Positions 38,623 through 47,584 of a stretch of DNA of 64,000 nt are shown here, piece after piece. The stretch is from Caldilineaceae bacterium (GTDB lineage: Bacteria > Chloroflexota > Anaerolineae > Caldilineales > Caldilineaceae): the NCBI GenBank assembly GCA_019637645.1, contig JAHBVH010000017.1, positions 1 through 64,000 on the forward strand. The letters are read 5' to 3'. The position numbers were made by a program, and so were the translations under genes. The notes below the pieces were generated by a model that saw only the letters and a list, made by a program, of their open reading frames with translations, was not told the DNA's origin and made no database searches. Position 1 is the first letter of the stretch. Each line of letters begins with the position of its first letter.

Positions 38623-39712
38623 GATGGACCTCGCTTGCTCTGCGGACTTGGTCGGCGCGTACCGGCACTGCCACCGCCGTGCCTTCATTCTCTAGGGCCG
38701 ATGCATAGAGAAAACAGCGTACTTGGTGGTCGTCAGCATGATTCACCAACGCTGGCATGGCTTGATCACAGACGCCAGCCATAAAACTAGGACAGCGATC
38801 ACAGAAGGGGCAGCCCGGCGGCGGATCATAGGGATCGGGTACAACGCCTTCAATGGCGGTGAGGCGCGTCTGCTTTTTCCCATCAATATGGGGAACCGAG
38901 GCCAGCAGCCCACGCGTATAGGGATGCATGGGGTTGCTGAAAATAGTGCGCACCGAACCCTGTTCCATTACCCGCCCCATATACATAACCGCCACATTGT
39001 GAGCCACTTCGGCAATCACCCCCAGGTTATGGGTGATAAAGAGGATAGCCATGTGGAACTCGTTTTGCAATTCGACTAAGAGTTCCAAGATCTGGGCCTG
39101 GATCGTGACATCCAAGGCCGTGGTTGGTTCGTCGGCAATGAGCAGATCAGGATTACAGGAGAGGGCCATGGCGATCATGGCCCGTTGCCGCATGCCGCCA
39201 CTGAGCTGGTGGGGGTAGGCATCGACGGTACGTTCGGCGCCCGAGATGCCCACCCGGCGCAGGAGATCGATGGCGCGCTCGCGTGCTTGGGGCTGGCTCA
39301 ATGGTTGATGGAGCAGGATCGCTTCCATAATCTGGTTGCCAATGGTATGCATCGGCCCGAATGAGGTCATCGGTTCCTGAAAGATCATGCTAATGCGTCC
39401 GCCCCGGATGGCCCGGATCGTTTGGCCGCGCGGGTCGAGCTGCGCTAGATCGATCACTTCGCCGCGCGTGCCATTGGCTTGGCGCGCGTGGTAGAGAATC
39501 GCACCATCGACAATGCGGGCGGGCGGGGTGGGGGTAATGCGCAGGATCGACTGGGCCGTCACCGACTTGCCGCAGCCACTTTCCCCGATCACGCCGAGTG
39601 TCTGCCCGCGCGCGATTTGCAGATTGACCCCATCGACGGCACGGACAATACCTTCTTGTAGAAAGAAGTGCGTTTTGAGATTTTTGATTTCAAGGAGTAG
39701 ATCGTCCTTCAT
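38615..39712 (-). CDS. oppD: Oligopeptide/oligosaccharide ABC transporter ATPase, OppD type
   Basis: 365 residues from the ATG at 39712 (a GTG two codons upstream falls inside the ribosome site and is less likely). Walker [10 protein letters not shown], signature [16 protein letters not shown], Walker [13 protein letters not shown], and a Cys-rich oligo_HPY tail [15 protein letters not shown]. The tail Cys pattern resembles the one shown to hold an iron-sulfur cluster in some Dpp ATPases. The ribosome site AAGGTGG is the last unit of the 13-bp tandem array directly upstream. Confidence 0.93.
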   Translation of the reverse strand: MKDDLLLEIKNLKTHFFLQEGIVRAVDGVNLQIARGQTLGVIGESGCGKSVTAQSILRITPTPPARIVDGAILYHARQANGTRGEVIDLAQLDPRGQTIRAIRGGRISMIFQEPMTSFGPMHTIGNQIMEAILLHQPLSQPQARERAIDLLRRVGISGAERTVDAYPHQLSGGMRQRAMIAMALSCNPDLLIADEPTTALDVTIQAQILELLVELQNEFHMAILFITHNLGVIAEVAHNVAVMYMGRVMEQGSVRTIFSNPMHPYTRGLLASVPHIDGKKQTRLTAIEGVVPDPYDPPPGCPFCDRCPSFMAGVCDQAMPALVNHADDHQVRCFLYASALENEGTAVAVPVRADQVRRASEVHHG

Positions 39713-39714
39713 TT

Positions 39715-39818
39715 CCACCTTATTTGTCCACCTTATTTGTCCACCTTATTTGTCCACCTTATTTGTCCACCTTATTTGTCCACCTTACTTGTCCACCTTA
39801 CTTGTCCACCTTACTTGT
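39715..39818 (-). repeat. Eight 13-bp tandem repeats carrying Shine-Dalgarno cores
   Basis: Plus-strand unit CCACCTTATTTGT, five perfect copies (39715-39779) then three with C for T (CCACCTTACTTGT, to 39818); 104 bases with no interruption. In the mRNA the unit reads ACAAATAAGGTGG, so every copy contains AAGGTGG, and the one nearest oppD is its ribosome site. No ATG, GTG start or open frame is produced by the array. It fills most of the oppC-oppD gap. Copy-number change by slippage is to be expected. Confidence 0.95.
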
Positions 39819-39876
39819 CGCTTCTTGAGGCCCAGCACTGTCCAGTTTGCAAAATCGCACAGGGCGCGTGGCTTTC

Positions 39877-41052
39877 TCACAAAATTGAGTACGGGTCGGC
39901 GGCATCGCGCAGGCCATCGCCTAAAAAGTTAAACATGAGCACGGTCACGATCACAAAGGCAGCTGGCAGCAACAGCCAGGGACGCAGCGCCACGGAGACA
40001 ATCTGTTGCGCATCTTTCAGTAAGACGCCCCAGCTTACGGCTGGCGCTTGTAGGCCCAATCCGAGAAAGCTAAGGGCCGTTTCGCCGAGGATCATGTGGG
40101 GGATCGCCAGTGTCACCGCCACCACAATGTAGCTGAGGAAGAGGGGCAGGAGATGGCGTGTAATGATGCGCCATTCGCTGACGCCTGAAACACGGGCGGC
40201 AATGGCGAAATCCTCCTCGCGTAGTGATAGGAGCTTACCCCGCACGGTACGCGCCAACCCTGCCCAGCCGACAATCGAGAGGACAATCGTAATGGCAAAG
40301 TAGGTTTGCACCGTTGTCCAGTCGCGCGGGACCGCGGCGGCTAGGGCCATCCACAGCGGCAGGGTGGGAATCGAGACCAGTAAGTCAATGGCCCGTTGAA
40401 TAAACTCATCGATCACGCCGCCAAAGTAGCCTGAGACCCCGCCGATGATCAGCCCCAGGAGAAAGCTCAAAAAGACGCCTACCAAGCCGATCGTCAGGGA
40501 GATACGCGTGCCGTAGATAACGCGTGAAAAGACATCGCGGCCCAGCCGGTCGGTGCCAAAAAGAAAGAGATACCCTGGTTCTTCCATGCCAAAGAGATGG
40601 CGATCCGTGCGCCAGATGCCCCAGAGTTTGTACTCATCTCCTTGAACCCAAAAGCGCAGGGGAAAACGCTCCTCGGGGTTGATGGCGAAGACGCGATTAA
40701 AGGTTTTGTCCACGGTGCCCGTCAGGCCATAGACATAGGGGCCAACAAAGCGCTGGGCGCCATCGACTTCGGCAAAGAAGCGGACGCGTGTAGGCGGGGC
40801 AAAGAGATGGCTCGGAAAGGTGCGATCTGTCTGATAGGGGGCAATCACTTCACAGAACGCGGCAATGAGATAGAAAAAGAGCAACACAATCAACGCCACC
40901 TGGGCTAGTTTGTGTTTGCGAAATTTCATCCGCATGAGCTTCCATTGGGAAGCGGTATAAAGCTCCTGCTTGGCGCGATCACGTTCTGGTCTATCGACTG
41001 CAGGGGGCGCGGTGGATAATCCTTGCGTGTACTCTTGCGTGTCTGCCGTCAT
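39877..41052 (-). CDS. oppC: ABC transporter permease, OppC type
   Basis: 391 residues. N-terminal cytoplasmic arm, first helix at ~46-66 (LAQVALIVLLFFYLIAAFCE), then a ~130-residue outside insert containing FGTDRLGRDVFSRVIYGTR, then five helices with the coupling loop EEDFAIAARVSGVSEWRII (EAA motif). This is the OppC/DppC layout. The start overlaps the oppB stop by 4 bases, so the two permeases are made together. Confidence 0.93.
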   Translation of the reverse strand: MTADTQEYTQGLSTAPPAVDRPERDRAKQELYTASQWKLMRMKFRKHKLAQVALIVLLFFYLIAAFCEVIAPYQTDRTFPSHLFAPPTRVRFFAEVDGAQRFVGPYVYGLTGTVDKTFNRVFAINPEERFPLRFWVQGDEYKLWGIWRTDRHLFGMEEPGYLFLFGTDRLGRDVFSRVIYGTRISLTIGLVGVFLSFLLGLIIGGVSGYFGGVIDEFIQRAIDLLVSIPTLPLWMALAAAVPRDWTTVQTYFAITIVLSIVGWAGLARTVRGKLLSLREEDFAIAARVSGVSEWRIITRHLLPLFLSYIVVAVTLAIPHMILGETALSFLGLGLQAPAVSWGVLLKDAQQIVSVALRPWLLLPAAFVIVTVLMFNFLGDGLRDAADPYSIL

Positions 41053-42050
41053 TGTGCGACTTCCTCATAGCGAATGCGGGGATCCAGCCAAACCAGTAGA
41101 ATATCCGAGACTAAGGTGCCGATCACGGTCAACACGCTCAAGATAAAGATAATACTGCCCGCCAGATACATGTCTTGGTTCATCAGGGCGTTGAATAGCA
41201 CCGGCCCAACGGTGGGAATGTTCATGACCATCGAGACGAGAACTTCGCCACCCACAATGCCCGGTAACATCCAGCCAATGGTGCTGATCACCGGATTCAT
41301 GGCGGTGCGTACGGGATATTTGACCAAGAGCCGAAATTCAGTCAAGCCCTTGGCGCGGGCCGTGATCACATATTGTTTGTTGAGTTCGTCGAGCATCATG
41401 CCACGCATGGTGCGCATCAGCCCAGCGGTGCCACTCATGCCGATGATCACGACGGGGACCCAGATGTGTTTCAAGAGGTCGATGACTTTGGCAATGCTCC
41501 AGGGCGCGTCTTCATAGGCGGGCGAAAAGAGCCCAATGGCTGAAATATCAAAGGTGACAAATGCCACCCACACAAAGATCAGCGCCAAGAGAAAGGAGGG
41601 GACCGCCACACCGATAAACGAGACAAAGGTCCAAAAATAGTCCACCAGCGAATATTGGTGCGTGGCTGAGTAGACCCCGATGGGGACCGCAACCAACCAA
41701 ATAAAAAGCGTGGTGGTGATGGAGACGGCCGCCGTCAACGGGACGCGCGCCAGAAGGATCTCGGCGACGGGCCGGTTGTATTGAAACGAATTGCCAAAAT
41801 TGCCGTTGAGCAGAATATTTTTCATCCAGAGCAGATATTGCGCGGGCAGCGATTTGTCCAGACCATAGAGAAATTTAAGTTGCGCAATCTGTTCCTCGTT
41901 GATCGTCGTGCCCGCGGCGCGTAATTGCATAATATACATATTCAAATAGTCACCCGGCGGCAGTTGGATCAGGGTGAACGAGATGATCGAGATGATCACC
42001 AAAAGGGGGATTAAAATGAAAATCCGTTTGATGATGTAAGGCAACAACAT
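41049..42050 (-). CDS. oppB: ABC transporter permease, OppB type
   Basis: 333 residues. Begins YIIKRIFILIPLLVIISIISF, followed by the OppB-type outside segment LPPGDYLNMYI, and GLDKSLPAQYLLWMKNILLNGNFG split by normal short spacing, then five more helices with the EAA-type loop QYVITARAKGLTEFRLL. It forms the membrane channel with OppC. Separated from oppA by a 316-base gap containing a hairpin cluster, which may lower expression relative to oppA. Confidence 0.93.
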   Translation of the reverse strand: MLLPYIIKRIFILIPLLVIISIISFTLIQLPPGDYLNMYIMQLRAAGTTINEEQIAQLKFLYGLDKSLPAQYLLWMKNILLNGNFGNSFQYNRPVAEILLARVPLTAAVSITTTLFIWLVAVPIGVYSATHQYSLVDYFWTFVSFIGVAVPSFLLALIFVWVAFVTFDISAIGLFSPAYEDAPWSIAKVIDLLKHIWVPVVIIGMSGTAGLMRTMRGMMLDELNKQYVITARAKGLTEFRLLVKYPVRTAMNPVISTIGWMLPGIVGGEVLVSMVMNIPTVGPVLFNALMNQDMYLAGSIIFILSVLTVIGTLVSDILLVWLDPRIRYEEVAQ

Positions 42051-42106
42051 GGGACGGGCCCCTTTACCTCTCGTGCATATGGCGGTCGGCGTACGCGAGC
42101 CTACGG

Positions 42107-42251
42107 GAAAGCCACAGGCTGAAGCCCTGTGGCTGCCAGAAAAAGCCCCGCTGAAGCGGGCTGCTACCCCAGTGCGCTTCAGCGCAGCTTGCTTTCGCAG
42201 GCGGTGGTTTCAACCACTGCTTCACACGGCTTCTCCTGGCAGGTGTAGCCT
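42107..42251. repeat. Hairpin-cluster repeat, copy C (oppA-oppB gap)
   Basis: Successive hairpins: AGCCACAGG-CTGAAG-CCCTGTGGCT, AGCCCCGCTGAAGCGGGCT, GTGCGCTTCAGCGCA and GTGGTTTCAACCAC. Each has a TGAA or TTCA-like centre. This is the most complete of five copies in the window. The remaining gap to oppA (to 42366) shows no gene. Confidence 0.8.
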
Positions 42252-42366
42252 TAGGAAGCTTCCTGACTGATTTTGGTGTTGCTTGTCGGAGGGACCCCGG
42301 CAAGCGGAGGCCCCTTAATCTTGAGGAAACCCTACTGCTCTGGCTACATATGTAATCCGACCAGCT

Positions 42367-44388
42367 TTATGGCTTATAGAAGAACCACTCCGCCGCTGCT
42401 GCATTTTCAATGGCGACACCGGTTTCGGCTACATTACCCAACTTGGCATTGACAATCAGCGGCCCTTGGACTGGATCGACAATCGGAATCCAGAAGTAAT
42501 TTTCCGAGATGATCTGGCGCATCTCATCCCACAGCTGCTTTTGGACATTGGGATCAGCGGTGGCAAAGAGTTCATCCTGCTTGGTGCGTAGATCCAAGTA
42601 GGCTTGGGGTGGTTCAATGCCCACCACCTTAGGATCGGTCTCATCGGGGTTTTCGGCTGCTTCCCGGCCACCACCCAGGTTCCAACTCACCCAGCGCATC
42701 CAGAGCGGTGCATAGGTCTGTTGCCAAGCTTGGCCGATATAGTCGCCATTTTCATGGAAAGGCCAGCGGGGATAGTGCGCCCACCAGGTGAAGGCTTGGC
42801 TCTCGTTGGCCCCGGTCTTGGTCAGGAAGAGATTGGTTTCGATCTGCTTCACGGTGGTGCAGATGCCTACCTCAGTCCAGAATTTGGCAACCAACTCGCC
42901 AACGGGAATTTCTTCGCCCGTAAATTCGGCCATTTCAAAGGGAATGGTAAAGGGTTTGCCATCGGGGCCAAGGCGGCAACCATCGGCGTCCGTTTGATCA
43001 AGCCCCAAGCTATCGAAAATCGCCCGCGCCCCGTCGGGATCGTAATCGGGGACGGCAATGGTGGTAGGAATGTGGGCGATGCCAAAGTAGACAGCATCGA
43101 TGATCTGTGTCCGGTCAACGGCCATGGAGAGCGCTTTGCGGAACTCGGGGTTGCCCATAAACTCTTGCCAGATGGGATTTTCATAGGTGATGTTCAGGAA
43201 GACTTCACCCAAAGAGGCGTGTTGATCCTGAATATGGACAACATAGCCTTTTTCATCGGCATATTGGGCATAGAGGGGCAAGTTGGCTGGATTGACGGGG
43301 CGACGCGCCAGATCGACATTGCCAGCGATAATCTCGACGGCGGCAGCATCGACATCTTGGACAATTTTCACTTCGACGGTATCAATATAGGGTAGCTGCT
43401 GGCCCCATTCATCGACCTTCCAGTAATAGGGGTTGCGCTCTAATTTCGCACTAGTTTCGGTCATGTTCGTGAGCACCCAAGCACCATAGGTGGGGAGCCC
43501 CGTATTGTGCTGCTGGCTGGTGCTTAGATAATAGCCCCACATCCGATACCATTCGCCATCTTCAAAGCCCCGTTCCTTGACCTTGGCCGCCAGATCCTCG
43601 GGCGTGGCATAGTCAACATGGATCTGCTTGAGGTAGTCGCTGTCGGTGATGTTCCCCAGCCCAGCGCCATAGGTCATCAAACCACTCCAGCCACCATAGG
43701 GCTGATCAAAGGTAAATTGGAAGGTATAATCATCGATGACAGCAAAGGTGGGCGGATTCCCATCGGGTTTGTGGCCTGCGCGGAAATTTTGGCTGATCGC
43801 TGGCGTCAATTGGGGATTGTTGATCACATCGTTCCACCAGAAGGCGACATCTTCGGTGGTGAAGTCCGCCCCATTGGAGAATTTCATGCCCTTGCGCATG
43901 TGGAAGGTAAACTCTTTTTCATCCGCACTAACATCGAGCCCTTTGAAGACGCCGCCAACCATGGTCGCCGCATCGTGGGAGAGGCCAGCGGTTTCCATCC
44001 ACTGTTCATTGTTGGCCCAGCCGGCATCATGGCCAATAGTACCAGCATCATAGTCGATCAAGCGCAGTGTGCCGCCATGAACGCCTTTTTCCATGGTGGT
44101 CCAAGGAATGCGCGGATTGCCGACCAATGGTTCTAGCGGTACGCGCTCTTCCACCGGTGGGAGCTCACCCGCTGCGACTTTGGCCGCCAACATGGGTGCT
44201 TCACAGACCGTCATGCCAGGTGTCCACTCGGCATCGCAACTGGCCCCCGCCGTTGTCTCGCTGGCGGCGGTGCTCGGCGCTTCGACCGCGGCTGGCGCGG
44301 CTTCTTCTTGGGCCGGTGCTGCGCCTTGGCACGCGACGAGCGCGAGCAAGACAGTACTAACGATCAGGTAATACAGACTTTTCCTCAT
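42367..44388 (-). CDS. oppA: ABC transporter substrate-binding lipoprotein, OppA type (SBP family 5)
   Basis: 673 residues from the ATG giving MRKSLYYLIV (AAGGGG upstream); the longer in-frame start lacks a signal-like N-terminus. Lipoprotein signal with LVAC near residue 20, then an Ala/Glu/Pro linker. The body shows SBP_bac_5 features: EFTFHMRKGMKFSNGADFTTEDVAFWWNDV and so on, here quoted only in part (FTFHMRKGMKFSNG, EDVAFWW), and FRKALSMAVDRTQIID. It captures the ligand outside and delivers it to OppBC. Under control of a promoter with a three-half-site operator and a ~345-base leader. Confidence 0.92.
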   Translation of the reverse strand: MRKSLYYLIVSTVLLALVACQGAAPAQEEAAPAAVEAPSTAASETTAGASCDAEWTPGMTVCEAPMLAAKVAAGELPPVEERVPLEPLVGNPRIPWTTMEKGVHGGTLRLIDYDAGTIGHDAGWANNEQWMETAGLSHDAATMVGGVFKGLDVSADEKEFTFHMRKGMKFSNGADFTTEDVAFWWNDVINNPQLTPAISQNFRAGHKPDGNPPTFAVIDDYTFQFTFDQPYGGWSGLMTYGAGLGNITDSDYLKQIHVDYATPEDLAAKVKERGFEDGEWYRMWGYYLSTSQQHNTGLPTYGAWVLTNMTETSAKLERNPYYWKVDEWGQQLPYIDTVEVKIVQDVDAAAVEIIAGNVDLARRPVNPANLPLYAQYADEKGYVVHIQDQHASLGEVFLNITYENPIWQEFMGNPEFRKALSMAVDRTQIIDAVYFGIAHIPTTIAVPDYDPDGARAIFDSLGLDQTDADGCRLGPDGKPFTIPFEMAEFTGEEIPVGELVAKFWTEVGICTTVKQIETNLFLTKTGANESQAFTWWAHYPRWPFHENGDYIGQAWQQTYAPLWMRWVSWNLGGGREAAENPDETDPKVVGIEPPQAYLDLRTKQDELFATADPNVQKQLWDEMRQIISENYFWIPIVDPVQGPLIVNAKLGNVAETGVAIENAAAAEWFFYKP

Positions 44389-44545
44389 CGGTTCAACCCC
44401 TTTTGGTTCACTTTCAAATGCTTCGTTTCCTCTCCACGATCCTATGGCAGAGCGTGGGCAGACGATTGGGCTATGGTTGTGCAAATTTGGTCAATCGGTG
44501 TGGCATGTGCAACACGACTCTTGGCAAAAGTAGTCGCTGACCAAC

Positions 44546-44575
44546 CCAAAGCGTGCCAGCTGCGGCACACTTTGG
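44546..44575 (-). other. Strong hairpin in the oppA leader
   Basis: CCAAAGCGTGCC (44546-44557), loop AGCTGC, GGCACACTTTGG (44564-44575): a 12-bp stem with one G.T pair, about 160 bases ahead of the oppA start. No T-run, so not an intrinsic terminator. No known riboswitch core was recognised around it. Confidence 0.55.
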
Positions 44576-44710
44576 TAGACTGTGTAATGGCAACATGCTC
44601 TGGGGACCCCGCTTTGTCAAAAGCTCTCTTGGTGCCGCTTCACCGCCTTTCTTTGTCAAAATCATGGCTGATTGGGGAGGATGACTTGTCTTTTAGAATA
44701 GGTTGGTGAA

Positions 44711-44769
44711 TAATTCGCACGTGTAGTGTGCAATACGCACATGATAATGGGCAAAAAAAGATTTGTCAA
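44711..44769 (-). promoter_or_regulatory. oppA promoter with three-half-site operator
   Basis: Minus strand: TTGACA (44769-44764), 17-base spacer, TATCAT (44746-44741). The expected start of transcription (~44734) lies within the operator, which on the plus strand reads ATTCGCAC (44713-44720), TAGTGTG (44724-44730), ATACGCAC (44733-44740). The same three elements at the same spacing occur at the BKACE promoter. Position over +1 suggests repression. Confidence 0.75.
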
Positions 44770-44889
44770 GTCGCAAAAAAGTAACAGTGCAGCCTACATG
44801 GGATGACCATGGGCAACAGGCCATTGCCTTGCTTGGGTTTCGCCCTAGGGTAGGAGCACACGCAAACGCCATGCAGAAACGAGGACAGA

Positions 44890-45300
44890 ATGACTTTGAT
44901 CTGGATTATTTTGGCTGCAGCGATTGGAATGGGGCTGATCTTTGCCTTGATCAGCCTCTCTTTTGTCTGGCTCCAACGTCAGGCTGGTCGCCAATTTGAA
45001 GAAAAGTTTCAAGATGCCAATCATATTGCCCAATCTGAGCGGCCACCACCTGCCTGGCGTGCCCACACCCGCCAGCTACTGCAAGAAAACCAGGCGCGCG
45101 GTCAGCGCACGGCCCAACTGGATCGTGTGGGGAACCGCGCCAAAAAACGCTACCTACGTCAGTTGCAGGCCCTGATTGGCTTCCTCGAAAATGGCCGTTT
45201 TTATGATTCCCTCGCCACGCGACAAGAGCTGGTTGATCGGCTCAAAGATATCCATGCGCAGTGGCAACAGTTGCCGTGGGAGGAGCTGATCGAGCCGTAG
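44890..45300 (+). CDS. Small membrane-anchored coiled-coil protein, unknown function
   Basis: 136 residues, start preceded by GAGGA. One N-terminal membrane helix (about 4-27, WIILAAAIGMGLIFALISLSF in part) followed by a soluble, Arg/Gln/Glu-rich helical region likely to be coiled coil or helical hairpin. No family recognised. Lies between the divergent oppA promoter and the BKACE promoter, 50 bases before the latter; it may share the oppA regulatory zone. Probably real because of start signal, composition and lack of overlap. Confidence 0.65.
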   Translation: MTLIWIILAAAIGMGLIFALISLSFVWLQRQAGRQFEEKFQDANHIAQSERPPPAWRAHTRQLLQENQARGQRTAQLDRVGNRAKKRYLRQLQALIGFLENGRFYDSLATRQELVDRLKDIHAQWQQLPWEELIEP

Positions 45301-45349
45301 CGCCGTCTTGCCAGCCCGGCGCGTCGCGTTGTTATGCCTGATTGGTGGG

Positions 45350-45414
45350 TTGACAGATTTGATTTGCCCACGGTAGAATGTGGGTAATACGCATTGTTAG
45401 TGTGTATTTCGCAC
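45350..45414 (+). promoter_or_regulatory. BKACE gene promoter with three-half-site operator
   Basis: TTGACA (45350-45355), 18 bases, TAGAAT (45374-45379). The operator directly follows: ATACGCA (45387-45393), TAGTGTG (45398-45404), TTTCGCAC (45407-45414). Relative to the shared TAGTGTG core the two CGCA half-sites have the same spacing as at oppA. Start codon 38 bases downstream. Confidence 0.75.
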
Positions 45415-45451
45415 GCTCTACCAAACCCAAAATCAGGAGCCCGCTTATCTT

Positions 45452-46372
45452 ATGAACAAACTTGTGATTACTGTTACTTGTGATACCACCCTGACTTATC
45501 CCCATAATCCCAACGGTCCACGGCCAACCGATACCAAAGGGCTGGCTGATGAATATAGCCGCTCCATTGATGCCGGTGCCTCGATCTGCCATATCCACGG
45601 CACCTACACCAATGATCCAGTGATCCAGCCGGACGGTCGTCAACTCCAGATCCCCGATTTTGAAGGCTGGCGTGTGATCACCGAGCGGATTCGTGCCAAA
45701 GGCAAGGCCATTGTGCAATTTGGCTTGGCTAGTATTCGCTTGGAGCAAAAGTTGGAGCTTTGGGAAAAGTTGCGCCCAGATATGAGCTCCATCAATTTTA
45801 ACTCGCATGATGAATATTTTCAACCCGACCCACGCTTCCCACCAGCTGGCTATTGCTACTCGATCCACCCCATTTCCGAGCTGCGCGACTATTGTCGGCT
45901 CGCCAACGAGCGCAACGTCAAGCTTGAAATTGAAAGCTTTACCACAGGTGCCTTCTGGGCGATCGAAACCATCCGCAAAGGTGAGTTCTACGATGCCCAA
46001 AAGCAGCGCATCGACGAGCCAGGACTGCTGCCAGATCCGCTCTGGCTGACCATCTTTTTGGGGTGGCCCGGCCAAAGTTGGACACCACCCTCGGCCAAGG
46101 GGCTGCAATTTATGGTCGATCACTTGCCCGCCAATGCCAACTGGAGCACGAGCTGTATGACCCCCGCCGTCTATTGGTCGGTGATTGCCCACGCCATTGC
46201 GATTGGTGGTAATGTGCGGGTTGGTATGGAAGATTGTCCCTATATCGAGCCAGGTGTCTATGCCAAAAGCAACGCGGAATTGGTCGCGCGCGCCGTGCAG
46301 ATCGCGCGTGCCATTGGCCGCGAAGTGGCCACACCCGAAGAAGCGCGCCAAATCACGGGCTTGGCCCGCTAA
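45452..46372 (+). CDS. BKACE family beta-keto acid cleavage enzyme (DUF849)
   Basis: 306 residues. TIM-barrel Zn enzyme of the 3-keto-5-aminohexanoate cleavage family: KLVITVTCDTT, DAGASICHIHG with the metal His47-x-His49, and the late GNVRVGMEDCPYI segment carrying the catalytic Glu. Members condense a beta-keto acid with acetyl-CoA, giving acetoacetate and a new CoA ester. The second metal/substrate motif is altered compared with Kce (GTYTND after HIHG), so the keto acid used is unknown. First gene of a plus-strand catabolic run and under the shared operator. Confidence 0.85.
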   Translation: MNKLVITVTCDTTLTYPHNPNGPRPTDTKGLADEYSRSIDAGASICHIHGTYTNDPVIQPDGRQLQIPDFEGWRVITERIRAKGKAIVQFGLASIRLEQKLELWEKLRPDMSSINFNSHDEYFQPDPRFPPAGYCYSIHPISELRDYCRLANERNVKLEIESFTTGAFWAIETIRKGEFYDAQKQRIDEPGLLPDPLWLTIFLGWPGQSWTPPSAKGLQFMVDHLPANANWSTSCMTPAVYWSVIAHAIAIGGNVRVGMEDCPYIEPGVYAKSNAELVARAVQIARAIGREVATPEEARQITGLAR

Positions 46373-46520
46373 GATGCTTCCGCCTTTCTGGCTACCCACT
46401 GGGCGCGGCGTGAAATGCAACCCCACGCGTCGCGTCTTGGGCTCATGAAGGGCCGAAAATAGTTCCGGCAAACCAGTGCAGCCTGATGAAGGGTAAGCAA
46501 TGAAAGCGGTAGACCTTACT

Positions 46521-46640
46521 CGTGCGCTTTTGCGCAGCTTGACCGAGCAGGCGCTGATTTCAATCAGCGCTGAATTACTGCGGTTGTAGCCCGCTTGAGC
46601 GGGGCTTTCTCTATCAGCCACAGGACTTCAGCCTGTGGCT
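46521..46640. repeat. Hairpin-cluster repeat, copy D (inverted)
   Basis: Order GTGCGCTTTTGCGCA, GCGCTGATTTCAATCAGCGC, AGCCCGCTTGAGCGGGGCT, then AGCCACAGG-ACTTCAG-CCTGTGGCT: the same units as copy C in reverse order, i.e. an inverted copy. It lies between the BKACE and PhyH genes; the gap of 315 bases has no gene. Confidence 0.8.
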
Positions 46641-46687
46641 CAATGTACCTGTGTTTTGCAAAACCCAAGAGATCGAGAGGCGATACG

Positions 46688-47446
46688 ATGGATGTACAAG
46701 CAGCGATTGAACATTTGGACCTCTATGGTTACTGTGTCATTGAAGACGCCATTCCGACTGAACAGGCCGACCGCATGGCCGCCACCTATTTCCAACTACA
46801 TCGTGATCCGGCCAACCGGGCTTGGTTTCAGGACCAAAAGGATGATTTATATCAAACGTTGTTTGGCTTGTTGAATCTAGATGAGCAGTGCTGGGCCTGT
46901 GCCGCACATCCCAAGGTCCTGGCGTTAGTCCACCATTTTCTCGGTGCCAATGCCCGGCTTGGTGAAGCCTGTTCTAAATGGGTGAAGCCCAACGCCCCCG
47001 CTGGTGGCGTGCATGTGGATTCCACCAAGGATCTACCCGCGCTGTTACCTGCCGAGCCGTGGATGATCAACACCATGTGGATGATGACCGATTTTTCGGC
47101 AGAAAATGGCGCAACCTTGGTCGCCCCCTTTAGCCACCGCGCGCGCCGCCGACCATCCAAGGGGATGAACCCAGCCGACAAACACCTGCAACCCGTCACA
47201 GGCCGCCGCGGCTCGGTTTTTCTGTGGCATGGTGGCATCTGGCATGCCAATGGGGCCAATACAACCGCTGATCAACACCGCATGGGCCTCAACATTGCCT
47301 ACTATCCAGCTTGGTGGAATTTGGCGCGCGAAGGGGGCCATCAGCCCGTGCTGCCGGAAGTTTTTGAGCGCATGCCCGCTGAATTACAGCAACTCAACCG
47401 CCACCGCGTTGGCAAGGTACGCGCAGAACTCTATGATGCGCGCTAA
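46688..47446 (+). CDS. Phytanoyl-CoA dioxygenase (PhyH) family protein 2
   Basis: 252 residues from ATG 46688 (GAGAGG upstream). Fe(II)/2-oxoglutarate triad His109-x-Asp111 in GGVHVDST and His186 in GIWHANGAN, with Arg198 near QHRMGLNIAY. The N-terminal LDLYGYCVIEDAIP is the usual opening. Only distantly like PhyH 1, so not a recent duplicate. Sits between BKACE and sugar isomerase genes in one direction, pointing to hydroxylation of a pathway intermediate or of the imported compound. Confidence 0.88.
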   Translation: MDVQAAIEHLDLYGYCVIEDAIPTEQADRMAATYFQLHRDPANRAWFQDQKDDLYQTLFGLLNLDEQCWACAAHPKVLALVHHFLGANARLGEACSKWVKPNAPAGGVHVDSTKDLPALLPAEPWMINTMWMMTDFSAENGATLVAPFSHRARRRPSKGMNPADKHLQPVTGRRGSVFLWHGGIWHANGANTTADQHRMGLNIAYYPAWWNLAREGGHQPVLPEVFERMPAELQQLNRHRVGKVRAELYDAR

Positions 47447-47584
47447 ACCGAGCCGCATAAGCTATACTGTTCCTTGCCAACAACGATGAAAAATTTAAGG
47501 ACGCGGCTGGATGGCCTCTCCGCGCAGAGCTGCGTCTATCCGCGTTCGCATGCTCCCACAGAGGAATGAAGGAGTGATGCTCTG

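Noticed and set aside
39715..39818. CRISPR-like array
   Set aside because: Units are only 13 bases and directly adjacent, without spacers, and no cas genes are near. It is a simple tandem repeat.
44600..44665. Extra TTGACA boxes in the oppA leader as alternative promoters
   Set aside because: Neither has an acceptable -10 at 16-18 bases, in contrast to the distal promoter at 44741-44769.
45332..46621. Long minus-strand open frame (~430 codons) opposite the BKACE gene
   Set aside because: It mirrors the third-position GC bias of the plus-strand gene and has no family pattern, while the plus strand shows clear BKACE motifs and its own promoter.
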